The position numbers and the translations under genes were made by a program. From Thermococcus guaymasensis DSM 11113 (GTDB lineage Archaea > Methanobacteriota_B > Thermococci > Thermococcales > Thermococcaceae): a stretch of DNA of 64,000 nucleotides. The stretch spans positions 956,388 through 1,020,387 of the forward strand of contig NZ_CP007140.1 of the NCBI RefSeq assembly GCF_000816105.1, given 5' to 3'. The notes below the pieces were generated by a model. The model was given only the letters and a program-made list of their open reading frames with translations. It was not told where the DNA came from and did no database searches. Below are positions 7,343 to 16,005 of this stretch, piece by piece; the stretch's first letter is position 1, and each line of letters starts with the position of its first letter.

Positions 7343-9820
7343 ATGAGCAGAAAGATTTTTAGTTTGTTTATAATGGGTTTGATGTTGTTTAGCCTGGCAG
7401 TAACGCCGGCAGTGAAGCCAGTTGCCGCTGCGGACGACGATAAGGTTCTGAAGACCGTTATTTATTCATCACAGGGCGCCATCTTCATGGGCGTCTGGAA
7501 CCCAAGCTCCAGCGGTTACAGTGATACGTATTCAAGAAGGATCGCCGATCTAGTCTTTGACAGTGGATTCCCCTACGGTGTTGAGGGTGTTCCAGTTCCC
7601 TACCACTGCCACGTCGTCACCTACCAGCAGGATGTAACCGTCCCCGACGATGCAGTAATATTCAACTCAACAACCGACACTTGGCAGGCTGCCCACGCCG
7701 GTGAGACCGCCAAGACCTACGCCAGGATTGAGTGTGACAGGCCCTACTTCCACGACGGCCACAAGCTCAGCGCCGCCGACGTCATGTACAGCCTCGCTTG
7801 GAGCTGGGAGTGGACCCACCTGGACGGCGATGACGACCCGTACTACGATGAGAGCGAAGCCGACTGGAGCGGCGACTTCATGGACACTATCCTCGGTATC
7901 AAACTCGTTGAGCAGACCGACGACAGAATGGTGTTCGACGTTTACCACAACTACTACTTCCCACCGAGCGAAATAATGACGGCCGCCTACGTTGTCCCAT
8001 TCACGGGAACACCCTGGCAGCTCTGGTATGCTATGAGCGAGCTCGTCGCCCACAATGACAAGTACTCCTGGAGTGAATCCACTGAAACCGTTGAGCAGCT
8101 TGACCAGATTAACCCGAAGCACGCTGAAGCCATAAAGGAGAAGCTCATCGAACTCAAGGACTCTAAACCAATTCCGGACTTCCTCAAGCCGTACATTGAG
8201 GACGAGAACGAGGCTATTGCCGTTTACGATAAGATAATCAACTTCATTGACGAGCACCACCATGCCGTCATCGGCCAGGGTCCATACTACGTTGACGTGT
8301 ACCAGCCCGAGAACCTCTACGTTAGGATCAAGAAGTTCGACAAGTGGCAGGTTCCGGCCTTCGCCGAGGGTAAGTACAAGGTTGACCCCTACTTCGATAC
8401 CATTGAGATTTATGGCCTCCAGAACCAGGACACTGCAATCCTTGAAGTTGCCAAGGGCACTTACGACATCCTCTGGTACCCGTTCCCGGCTTACAGGTTC
8501 ACCGGCCTCAGCCAGGAGCAGAAGAACGCGATTGACCTCTACAAGAGCACCGCTGCCTTTGGTGACCTTGTCTTCAACCCGGTTCACGACCCGGACAACC
8601 CGTACGTGATCACCGTCGGTGATAAGAAGTACTTCAACCCGTTCGCCATTAGGAAGGTCAGGATGGGTATCCAGTACATTATAAGCAGGGCTTACATAAC
8701 CCAGAACATCTTCCAGGGCAGTGCCGGACCGATGTTCACTCCATGGACTTCGAGCGAGACTGGATACCAGTACGTACAGTCAGTGATTGATGCGTTTGGC
8801 CTGTCCGAGCAGCCGGACGTCGAGTACGGAAAGCAGCTTGTCGAGGAGGGTATGCAGGAGGCCGCCGAGGAGCTTGCCAAGATGGGCTACACGCTTGAGA
8901 AGAAGAACGGCCAGTGGTACTTCGAGGGCGAGCCGGTCGAGATCACTGGTCTTGGCCGTGTTGAGGACGAGAGGAAGGACATTGCGATATACGTTGCTCA
9001 TCAGGTTCTCAAAGACCTCGGATTCAAGGTATCCGCTGACATTGTCGACAGGAGAACTGCAAGTAGCATGGTTTATGTCAGTGACCCGAGCTCCTACGAG
9101 TGGAACTTCTACACTGAGGGCTGGGTCTCCTCGAGCAACGTGAAGTTCTCGATAAGCAGGATCATCCAGTACTACTCGAGCATCTGGTACGCTCCGGGCC
9201 TTGTTGGCTGGAAGTGGAGCCCGGAGAACACCGAGAGGGTTACCCTTAAGGAGGTCCTTGAGTTCCTTGGTGATGGCGACATTCAGGCCGGTCTTGACAG
9301 CCTCGGCCTCGACTATTACAACACCGTTGACAAGATCCAGCCGCTCCTCGACTGGACCGCTGATGACTTTGCGCTCGTCATATACACTGGTGAGAACAAG
9401 GGCGTTAAGATGGACAGTGAGGACAAGTACTGGGATTTCAACAGGCTTGGCACGGCCATTGGTATCTATGAGAGCTACAGAGTCTTCCTCTACGAGAACT
9501 GGGAGTTCTATGCTGTGAACAAGAGGGTTAAGATTGACGTCGTTGATCCGGTCGCTGGCCTGGCTTCAGACTGGGCCATCAGGAGTGCTAAGCCCGCTGC
9601 TGGTGAGACCACTACTACGACCTCCTCGACGACAACCACTACTACGACCACTACAACTGGTTCTACCACTACTACGACTTCCTCGACGACAACCACAACG
9701 ACCACGACTGGTTCTACCACCACTACAACCACCACTTCAGAGGGTGGCGGTGGAATCTGCGGTCCAGCAGCCCTGATAGGCCTCGCAATAATCCCACTCC
9801 TCCTCAGGAGGAGGCGCTGA
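7343..9820 (+). CDS. dppA: Extracellular solute-binding protein of an oligopeptide-type ABC transporter, CGP-CTERM anchored
   Basis: An 825-residue binding protein of the SBP_bac_5 (DppA/OppA) family. The start is ATG 7343, nine bases after GAGGAGG; an ATG at 7335 is out of frame. A signal peptide (MSRKIFSLFIMGLMLFSLAV...VAAA) is followed by the two-lobed binding domain, with motifs such as FHDGHKLSAADVMYSLAWSW near residue 130. Near the C-terminus lies a Thr/Ser stalk of about 45 residues, then GGGGICGPAALIGLAIIPLL and four arginines. That is the CGP-CTERM surface-anchoring signal typical of Thermococcaceae. The protein should be displayed outside the membrane and deliver peptides or oligosaccharides to the permeases encoded just downstream. 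Codon use is strongly biased, suggesting high expression. Confidence 0.92.
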   Translation: MSRKIFSLFIMGLMLFSLAVTPAVKPVAAADDDKVLKTVIYSSQGAIFMGVWNPSSSGYSDTYSRRIADLVFDSGFPYGVEGVPVPYHCHVVTYQQDVTVPDDAVIFNSTTDTWQAAHAGETAKTYARIECDRPYFHDGHKLSAADVMYSLAWSWEWTHLDGDDDPYYDESEADWSGDFMDTILGIKLVEQTDDRMVFDVYHNYYFPPSEIMTAAYVVPFTGTPWQLWYAMSELVAHNDKYSWSESTETVEQLDQINPKHAEAIKEKLIELKDSKPIPDFLKPYIEDENEAIAVYDKIINFIDEHHHAVIGQGPYYVDVYQPENLYVRIKKFDKWQVPAFAEGKYKVDPYFDTIEIYGLQNQDTAILEVAKGTYDILWYPFPAYRFTGLSQEQKNAIDLYKSTAAFGDLVFNPVHDPDNPYVITVGDKKYFNPFAIRKVRMGIQYIISRAYITQNIFQGSAGPMFTPWTSSETGYQYVQSVIDAFGLSEQPDVEYGKQLVEEGMQEAAEELAKMGYTLEKKNGQWYFEGEPVEITGLGRVEDERKDIAIYVAHQVLKDLGFKVSADIVDRRTASSMVYVSDPSSYEWNFYTEGWVSSSNVKFSISRIIQYYSSIWYAPGLVGWKWSPENTERVTLKEVLEFLGDGDIQAGLDSLGLDYYNTVDKIQPLLDWTADDFALVIYTGENKGVKMDSEDKYWDFNRLGTAIGIYESYRVFLYENWEFYAVNKRVKIDVVDPVAGLASDWAIRSAKPAAGETTTTTSSTTTTTTTTTTGSTTTTTSSTTTTTTTTGSTTTTTTTSEGGGGICGPAALIGLAIIPLLLRRRR
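9605..9740 (+). repeat. Low-complexity Thr/Ser-coding repeat (stalk)
   Basis: ACC/ACT/ACG/ACA codons are repeated with TCC/TCG insertions. Roughly two and a half copies of a unit of about 55 bases can be seen, each ending ACTGGTTCTACC. The encoded Thr-rich linker is probably an O-glycosylated stalk holding the binding protein off the membrane (inference). Such repeats are prone to expansion and contraction. Confidence 0.8.
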
Positions 9821-10035
9821 ACTTTTCCTTTCTTCTTAATTCTTCAATTCTTCTTTGATGTTCTCTGATGTTTTAGTTTCAACCTGATAGCTTATTATTT
9901 CAGAACCTTTCCTGAAATGTTCAAAACTGTTCATTGATGCATCCATAAAGTATTTAAGGCAAGTTTTACAAAGCGGAAAAAGACAATGACTAAAAATGAG
10001 TCCTGAAGGGCAATAAGTGTGAAGGAGGGAACTCC
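9821..10035 (+). promoter_or_regulatory. Spacer between binding-protein and permease genes, with a second promoter
   Basis: A pyrimidine-rich T-run just after the stop (9829-9860) looks like an archaeal terminator. A palindrome, ATTTCAG (9897-9903) and CTGAAAT (9912-9918) with an eight-base spacer, lies about 30 bases before a TATA-like AAGTATTTAAGG (about 9947-9958). The permease start at 10036 has GGAGG upstream. The binding protein can therefore be expressed separately from the permease-ATPase operon. The palindrome is a candidate operator. Confidence 0.5.
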
Positions 10036-11085
10036 ATGGGGTTTGGTAGATACTTGGTCATCAGACTCCTAAACGCGCTGGTTGTGTTGACTTTAGTTAC
10101 ATTAGTGATGTCCGCCCTTTTTGTTAAGGTTGCTGAGCAAGATCTGGAGAACACCATAATTCAACAGGTAAATGCGGAGTTCCAAGCTCTACAGCAGAAA
10201 GGTAGAATCCCAGATAATCCTGACGAGTGGAGAGCCAATAGGATTCAGTATTGGAGGGAGCAGTACCACCTCGACAAGCCATATTGGTGGAGAGTTCTGT
10301 ATTACTTCAAACGTACTCTGACCTTTAACTTTGGAAACACCAAGACCCCTGTCTTTGGTTCCGAGAGGGATGTTACTGCAATATTGAAGACAGCAATCCC
10401 GCGTACTATTCAGCTCTTCACAACTGCCCAGGTGATAATAATCTTCTTGGGTATCCTCCTTGGTGTAAAAGCGGCTCAAAAGGTTGGAAGCCTCTATGAC
10501 AGGGCCCTTTCAGTCCTTGCGCTGATCATGAGCAGTATCCCAATGTGGTGGTTTGGAATGATTATGTTGTTGATATTCTCATTTAAGCTTGGCTGGTTCC
10601 CCTCCAGGTCAATCCCTGATCCAAACCTCACTGGATGGGCCCACATTGTGGACATATTAAAGCGCATGGTCCTTCCTGTGGCCACAATTGTGATAGTTTC
10701 CTTTGGAGCGTGGGCGTGGGTCATCAGAAACATAATGATAGGTACGATGCAGGAAGACTTCATTATGGCCGCTAGGGCTAAGGGTGTCCCTGAAAGGAAG
10801 GTAATATACGGTCACGCTCTTAGAGCAGCAGCGCCTCCGGTCGTTACCATGATAATCTTCAGTCTACTTGGATCCCTTGGCGGAGCTATAATTACGGAGA
10901 GCGTCTTTACATGGCCAGGAATGGGAAGGGTTTACTGGATAGCTCTTGAAGGCAACGAGACTAACCTCATTATGGGACTGACCTTTGTCAACGTTGTCCT
11001 GTATCTCCTAGGTGTTATCCTTGCGGACGTAACCTATGGATTCCTTGATCCGAGAGTTAAGGTTGGTGCTTCAGAAAACGTCTGA
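10036..11085 (+). CDS. dppB: ABC transporter permease (DppB type)
   Basis: A 349-residue inner-membrane subunit of an oligopeptide-type importer. It has an N-terminal membrane helix (LVIRLLNALVVLTLVTLVMS), an extracytoplasmic segment of about 85 residues, then five helices of the BPD_transp_1 domain. The ATPase-coupling EAA loop is visible as DFIMAARAKGVPERKVIYGHALR near residue 245. The start ATG 10036 follows GGAGG by six bases. It is the first gene of a permease-permease-ATPase-ATPase operon with the binding protein upstream. Confidence 0.92.
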   Translation: MGFGRYLVIRLLNALVVLTLVTLVMSALFVKVAEQDLENTIIQQVNAEFQALQQKGRIPDNPDEWRANRIQYWREQYHLDKPYWWRVLYYFKRTLTFNFGNTKTPVFGSERDVTAILKTAIPRTIQLFTTAQVIIIFLGILLGVKAAQKVGSLYDRALSVLALIMSSIPMWWFGMIMLLIFSFKLGWFPSRSIPDPNLTGWAHIVDILKRMVLPVATIVIVSFGAWAWVIRNIMIGTMQEDFIMAARAKGVPERKVIYGHALRAAAPPVVTMIIFSLLGSLGGAIITESVFTWPGMGRVYWIALEGNETNLIMGLTFVNVVLYLLGVILADVTYGFLDPRVKVGASENV

Positions 11086-11096
11086 GGTGATTGAGG

Positions 11097-12530
11097 ATGC
11101 GCTGGGTGGACTTCAAAGAATCCCTCTCCGAGTTTTGGAGTGAGTTTAGAAGGCAGAAGTCTGGAATGCTAGGGCTGGCTTTACTCATCTTCCTCATATT
11201 TATTGCAGTAGCGGCTCCCGTATTAACGTCCCCAGATATCCCTGATAAATGGCAGAGCTTCTGGGTTGACAATCCAAAAAACGTGCCACCAACGTGGATC
11301 AACGTCTTTTCAAGCGAGGATAAGGCCCCCCACTTTGTAATCCAGGGAGAGGAGCTCCAGAAGCTCGTCACGGTTAATGACTCAGAGTACGTTATTGAGG
11401 TAAAATATGATAATAAGTATGACATTCCTCCCCAAGACATTGTGATAAAGGACGTCGTTGGTAACTCGTCTTCCACGGGGAGAGTTAGAAGAAAGCCGTC
11501 TATAACTGTTATAGTAGAAAGGCCCGATGGTAAGGAATTGACTCTCCTAAAGAATTACAAGTTCTCCGGTGAAGCAGTTATTCAGCTTGGTAGTAATCCA
11601 CAGGTCAGGGATGCTTTAATACAGTGGCTGAAAGAGGAAGGTGTCCCCATCGATCCAACCGAGGAGTTCCAGTTGAAGACTCTTATGGATGCCACAAAGG
11701 TACTCTTCGGAAAGCTTTCAGATGATATTCTCACCAACCCTCAGCCTCTCAAAGGGGAATATAAGTTCAAACTCATCTTTAAAACTCCAGCAGGAACCTC
11801 AGTTTCCTTTGACAACACAAAGATTATATTCACGGGAAGAACCTACGGATGGCTTGGCACTGACTTCAAAGGTAGAGACCTGCTCGCAGGCATTATATGG
11901 GGTTCTAGAGTCTCATTGGTAATTGGTATCTCAGTTGCCGTTGTCAGTGTCCTCATCGGAATATTCTATGGCGTAACCAGTGCGTACCTTGGTGGATGGA
12001 GCGATGAGCTTATGATGAGATTCCAGGAGTTCATGGCCTCAATCCCGAGCCTGCCGATACTCATCCTTATGGGTACGTACTTTGGTGGCCACATAAAGCT
12101 TTGGCAGATAGTGGCACTCTTGGCGCTCTTTGGATGGGTGGGCATAGCAAGGGTTGCCAGAAGTATGGCACTTCAGATCAAAGAACAAACGTACATTGAA
12201 GCGGCAAGGGTCTTGGGTGCCGGCACTGGTAGAATAATCTTCAAGCATATGGTGCCACAGCTCCTCCCGTACGCCTTCGCCCAGATGGCACTCAGTGTCC
12301 CAAGTGCAGTGCTTTCGGAGGCCTCGTTAAGCTACCTGGGCCTTGGTGATCCGACCGCCGTCACCTGGGGACAGATACTCCATGATGCCCAAGTTGCAGG
12401 TGCCGCAGTGAACGGATACTGGTGGTGGGTCATTCCGCCGGGACTTGCAATAGCCCTTGTTGGATTGACGTTCGTGCTTATCGGTACCGCTCTCGACAGA
12501 GTGCTTAACCCGAGATTGAGGAGGCTATGA
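11097..12530 (+). CDS. dppC: ABC transporter permease (DppC type) with a large extracytoplasmic insert
   Basis: 477 residues from ATG 11097 (GAGGTGA six bases upstream; a TTG at 11091 lies closer than is usual). The usual DppC length is about 300. The extra length sits between the first membrane helix (residues 21-41) and the permease domain (from about residue 250). It is a polar region of about 200 residues that should lie outside the cell. The permease domain is intact, with the GRDLLAGIIWGSRVSLVIG entry motif and the EAA loop EQTYIEAARVLGAGTGRIIFKHM. The insert may dock the anchored binding protein (inference). Confidence 0.9.
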   Translation: MRWVDFKESLSEFWSEFRRQKSGMLGLALLIFLIFIAVAAPVLTSPDIPDKWQSFWVDNPKNVPPTWINVFSSEDKAPHFVIQGEELQKLVTVNDSEYVIEVKYDNKYDIPPQDIVIKDVVGNSSSTGRVRRKPSITVIVERPDGKELTLLKNYKFSGEAVIQLGSNPQVRDALIQWLKEEGVPIDPTEEFQLKTLMDATKVLFGKLSDDILTNPQPLKGEYKFKLIFKTPAGTSVSFDNTKIIFTGRTYGWLGTDFKGRDLLAGIIWGSRVSLVIGISVAVVSVLIGIFYGVTSAYLGGWSDELMMRFQEFMASIPSLPILILMGTYFGGHIKLWQIVALLALFGWVGIARVARSMALQIKEQTYIEAARVLGAGTGRIIFKHMVPQLLPYAFAQMALSVPSAVLSEASLSYLGLGDPTAVTWGQILHDAQVAGAAVNGYWWWVIPPGLAIALVGLTFVLIGTALDRVLNPRLRRL

Positions 12531-12540
12531 GGTGGTGGAA

Positions 12541-13500
12541 ATGGCAAAACCTGTCCTCGAAGTTCGTAATCTTAAGATGTACTACTTCACTAACAGGGGA
12601 ATAGTCAGGGCAGTTGACGACATAAGCTTTGATCTAAAGAGGGGAGAAGTCCTGGGACTTGCCGGCGAAAGTGGTTGCGGTAAGTCCTCCCTTGGTTTTA
12701 CTCTTTTGGGCATGCCAACTCCGCCGGGCAAGATAGTGGAGGGTAGCATCAAAATCGATGGCAGGGAGATAGTTGGCCTTCCAGAGGACGTACTCAGGAA
12801 AGAAATTCGCTGGCAGAAGATATCCATGATATTCCAGGGTGCTATGAACGCGCTCAACCCAGTTTACACCGTCGGTTACCAGATGATCGAGCCCTTGATC
12901 TACCACAAGGGCATGGACAAGGAAGAGGCACTTGAAAAGGCTCAGAAATACCTTGAGCTTGTCGGTCTTGACCCGGAGATCGTCTACCGCTATCCCCACG
13001 AGCTCTCTGGTGGTATGAAACAGCGTGTTATCATTGCTACCGCCCTCCTCCTCGAACCGGATGTTGTTATAGCGGATGAGCCGACGACGGCGCTTGACGT
13101 CGTTGTGCAGGCGCAGATCATAAACACAATGAAAAAGCTGAAGAAGGAGCTCGGTCTCTCCATGATATTCATTACCCACGACCTTAGTATCCTTGCTGAG
13201 ATCAGCGACCGCGTTGCCATCATGTACGCGGGTAAGATCGTGGAGATCGGAGACAGCGAGAAGATATACTACGAACCCGCTCACCCGTACACCCAGAAGC
13301 TCCTTGCAGCTATACCGAGGCTACATGAGGATGTTGAAAAGCTCGAGTTCATCCCTGGTCAGCCGCCCAACCTTATCAACCCGCCGAAGGGATGCCGCTT
13401 CCACCCGAGATGCCCATACGCTATGGAAGTTTGTAAAGAGCAGATACCCGAGCTTAAAGAGGTTGATAAGGATCACTACGCTGCATGCTGGCTGCTGTGA
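12541..13500 (+). CDS. dppD: ABC transporter ATP-binding protein (DppD type)
   Basis: A 319-residue ATPase energising the oligopeptide-type importer. It has Walker A GESGCGKSS (about residue 41), Q-loop IFQGAMNAL, signature LSGGMKQR, Walker B VVIADEPTTALD and the switch histidine in FITHD. The C-terminal oligo_HPY region carries a cysteine cluster (CRFHPRCPYAMEVC and a final AACW), as in DppD proteins that may hold an iron-sulfur cluster. The start ATG 12541 is preferred over GTG 12532 because GAGGTGG lies just upstream. It is followed ten bases later by dppF. Confidence 0.93.
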   Translation: MAKPVLEVRNLKMYYFTNRGIVRAVDDISFDLKRGEVLGLAGESGCGKSSLGFTLLGMPTPPGKIVEGSIKIDGREIVGLPEDVLRKEIRWQKISMIFQGAMNALNPVYTVGYQMIEPLIYHKGMDKEEALEKAQKYLELVGLDPEIVYRYPHELSGGMKQRVIIATALLLEPDVVIADEPTTALDVVVQAQIINTMKKLKKELGLSMIFITHDLSILAEISDRVAIMYAGKIVEIGDSEKIYYEPAHPYTQKLLAAIPRLHEDVEKLEFIPGQPPNLINPPKGCRFHPRCPYAMEVCKEQIPELKEVDKDHYAACWLL

Positions 13501-13510
13501 GGTGTGAGAG

Positions 13511-14518
13511 ATGGCCGAGCCAATACTTAAAGTTGAAAACCTTAAGAAGTACTTCCCGATTAAAAGGAGCTTCATAGACACCCTCAAAGGCGCCCCACAG
13601 AGGAAGGTTCATGCCGTTGACGGCATAAGCTTCGAGATATACAAGCAGCAGGTCTTCGCCCTCGTTGGTGAGAGCGGCTGTGGAAAGTCCACCACTGGAA
13701 AGCTCATTGTCAAGCTTCTTGAGCCAACAGAGGGCAGGATATACCTTGAGGGACAGGATGTCACCGAAATCAAAACAAAAGAAGAAGTCCTTGCGTATAG
13801 AAGAAGGGTCCAGATGATATTCCAGGATCCGTTTTCCTCGATGAACCCAAGATTCAAGATATACGATGTATTGGAAGAGCCCCTTCTGATCCACGGAATT
13901 GGTGAAACAAAGGCAGAGAGAGAGGAACTCATTTATAAGGCACTGGAAATGGTTAAGATCGTTCCGCCCGAAGACTACGTGGGTAGGAACCCCCACATGC
14001 TCTCCGGCGGTCAGAGACAGCGTGTCGCCATTGCAAGGGCTCTCATCCTCAACCCGACCTTCATCGTCGCTGACGAGCCGGTTTCAATGCTTGACGTTTC
14101 GATCCGTGCAGAGATCCTTGAGCTGATGAAGGAGCTCAAGGAGAAGATGGGAGTTACCTATCTCTACATCACTCACGACATGTCCACTGCCAGGTACTTC
14201 GCCGACTGGATGGCAGTCATGTATCTGGGCAGGATCGTCGAGATGGGCCCGGTCGAGAAAGTCATCGACAACCCGCTCCACCCGTACACAAGGGCACTGC
14301 TCGCGGCCGTTCCAGAACCAAAACCGGAGCGCAGAAACATCATTAAGGAGCTTCCTATCAAGGGTGAAGTTCCCAACGCCGTCGACATTCCACCCGGATG
14401 TCGTTTCCACCCGAGGTGTATCTACGCCCAGAAGGGCCTTTGTGACACCCAGCACCCGAAGCTCATTGAGTACGAGCACAACCACTGGGCGGAATGCCAT
14501 CTGGTTGGGAAGTACTGA
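13511..14518 (+). CDS. dppF: ABC transporter ATP-binding protein (DppF type)
   Basis: A 335-residue second ATPase of the importer, pairing with the DppD-type subunit. It has Walker A GESGCGKST, Q-loop IFQDPFSSMNPRF, signature LSGGQRQR, Walker B FIVADEPVSMLD and switch YITHD. The C-terminal oligo_HPY segment includes GCRFHPRCIYAQKGLC. The start ATG 13511 has a GAGGTGTGAGAG purine stretch upstream. This is the last gene of the importer operon. It may also serve the ATPase-less transporter at 50.9-54.7 kb (inference). Confidence 0.93.
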   Translation: MAEPILKVENLKKYFPIKRSFIDTLKGAPQRKVHAVDGISFEIYKQQVFALVGESGCGKSTTGKLIVKLLEPTEGRIYLEGQDVTEIKTKEEVLAYRRRVQMIFQDPFSSMNPRFKIYDVLEEPLLIHGIGETKAEREELIYKALEMVKIVPPEDYVGRNPHMLSGGQRQRVAIARALILNPTFIVADEPVSMLDVSIRAEILELMKELKEKMGVTYLYITHDMSTARYFADWMAVMYLGRIVEMGPVEKVIDNPLHPYTRALLAAVPEPKPERRNIIKELPIKGEVPNAVDIPPGCRFHPRCIYAQKGLCDTQHPKLIEYEHNHWAECHLVGKY

Positions 14519-14569
14519 AACCTCTGCCTTTTTATACTCTATTTTCTATGCTTTTCAGGTGGTGACCTT

Positions 14570-15067
14570 ATGGCGAGGTTTAGGGACTGGATAACTTACC
14601 CCCCAATAGCCGTGGGATTGATTCTGCTCATACTGGCACTCGTGATGTCTTTTGCGGCGTCATATAATGTTTCACGGGAGAAAACGTGGGATTATGTTCT
14701 GGGTGAAGGGGAGCATCTCTTGGATGGTGACGGACTGGAAGGCGTTACCGTTCTTGGTAGAGTTCTAGAAGTTAACGCTGAAAATGCGACTATAGTTGTC
14801 ATAACCGAGGATATGAACTACACAATATCAAATAACAGGACTGTGCTGTCCCTCGATTCAGACCCTACGCTTCGTGTGGAGAATGGTAAGGTCATATGTT
14901 CGTATACAGTCAGGTGGCTTGAGTATCCATACTCATACATAAGTTTCCCAGCGTTTATCCTGGCAATTGTGGGCAGTTATTTTGCTTTCAGAGGCTATAT
15001 TAGTTTTCTGGAGTCTCTTAGGGAAAATACAAAGAAGAAACAGGAGGAGAAAAATGAAGAAGCCTGA
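14570..15067 (+). CDS. Hypothetical membrane protein with two spans
   Basis: A 165-residue protein with one membrane helix near residues 10-29 (IAVGLILLILALVMSFA), an extracytoplasmic domain of about 95 residues carrying several NxS/T sites (ENATI, NYTIS, NNRTV), a second helix near residues 125-145, and a Lys/Glu-rich cytoplasmic tail. GGTGGTGACC precedes the start. It follows dppF by 51 bases and might be read from that operon or from its own TATA-like TTTTTATAC at 14527-14536. No family is recognised. Confidence 0.7.
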   Translation: MARFRDWITYPPIAVGLILLILALVMSFAASYNVSREKTWDYVLGEGEHLLDGDGLEGVTVLGRVLEVNAENATIVVITEDMNYTISNNRTVLSLDSDPTLRVENGKVICSYTVRWLEYPYSYISFPAFILAIVGSYFAFRGYISFLESLRENTKKKQEEKNEEA

Positions 15068-15157
15068 TTCTTTGGATGGTGTTTCCCACACTTGTTTGAT
15101 AGAATTTAAGAATCCAGACTGAGAGAAGTTACCGCATGAGGCCTTTGGGGTGAGCAC

Positions 15158-16000
15158 ATGAAGAGGGGCTACCTCCTCGTTTTTCTCGCCGCGTCCATGT
15201 GGGGGACTCTTGGCATCTTTGCCAAGTACCTTGACGGCTTCGGGCTCAGCCCGTTCACTATGGTATTTTACCGCGTCCTTTTTGCCCTGATACTCCTGGG
15301 CATGTACCTTAAGCTCAGGGGCATCGAGCTGTCCATTGAGAAGGAAAGGCTGAAGTTCTACGCCGTTTACGGGTTCTTCAGCATATTCCTGTTTTACACG
15401 CTCTACTTCTACACCGTGACAATCTCTTCAGTCTCCTTCGCCGTCCTGCTCCTCTACACCGCGCCGGTGTATTCGATAGTCCTGGGACGGCTGGTCTTCG
15501 GGGAGCCGATGAGCAGAGAAAAGCTCGTTGCACTGGTCATGGTGATGGTGGGGGTCCTCCTCGTCAACGGCCCTGGGGCTGAGGTCTCTACTAAGGCCCT
15601 CATATTCGGCCTCCTTACCGGACTGACCTACGCCCTCTACGGAGTTCTTGCAAAGCTCGCCGTAAGAAAAGAAGAGCCAGAGAAGGCCCTCTTCTACACC
15701 CTGCTTTTTGGGTTCCTCTTTCTCCTCCCGTTCGCCGACTTTAGAGTTCCGACCGGTGCAGTCCCCTACCTCTTTGCGCTGGCTCTCTTCCCGACGTTCC
15801 TCGGCTACGTCCTCTACAACCACGCACTGAAGGAAGTGGAGGTCAGTAGGGCAAGCATAATCGCAACGATAGAGCCCGTTGTTGCGGTACTCCTCGCATA
15901 CATCCTCTTCGGAGAAAAACTCACCCCTTCCCAGATGCTCGGTGGGGCCCTCATAATTGGGGCCTCTGTGCTGGTTCATATCAAAGAAGAGAAGGGCTGA
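15158..16000 (+). CDS. EamA-family (drug/metabolite) transporter
   Basis: A 280-residue protein with ten predicted membrane helices arranged as two EamA repeats. The first repeat starts YLLVFLAASMWGTLGIFAKY and the second near residue 145 (STKALIFGLLTGLTYALYGV). The conserved motif ASIIATIEPVVAVLLAYI in the second repeat is clear. DMT transporters export or import amino acids and other small metabolites; the substrate cannot be told from sequence. The gene ends six bases before the convergent stop of glnA. Confidence 0.88.
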   Translation: MKRGYLLVFLAASMWGTLGIFAKYLDGFGLSPFTMVFYRVLFALILLGMYLKLRGIELSIEKERLKFYAVYGFFSIFLFYTLYFYTVTISSVSFAVLLLYTAPVYSIVLGRLVFGEPMSREKLVALVMVMVGVLLVNGPGAEVSTKALIFGLLTGLTYALYGVLAKLAVRKEEPEKALFYTLLFGFLFLLPFADFRVPTGAVPYLFALALFPTFLGYVLYNHALKEVEVSRASIIATIEPVVAVLLAYILFGEKLTPSQMLGGALIIGASVLVHIKEEKG

Positions 16001-16005
16001 GGGGC

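Noticed and set aside
7667-8587. A 306-codon frame on the minus strand within the binding-protein gene
   Set aside because: It is an antisense shadow produced by strong codon bias in the dppA-like gene; it has no ribosome site or family resemblance.
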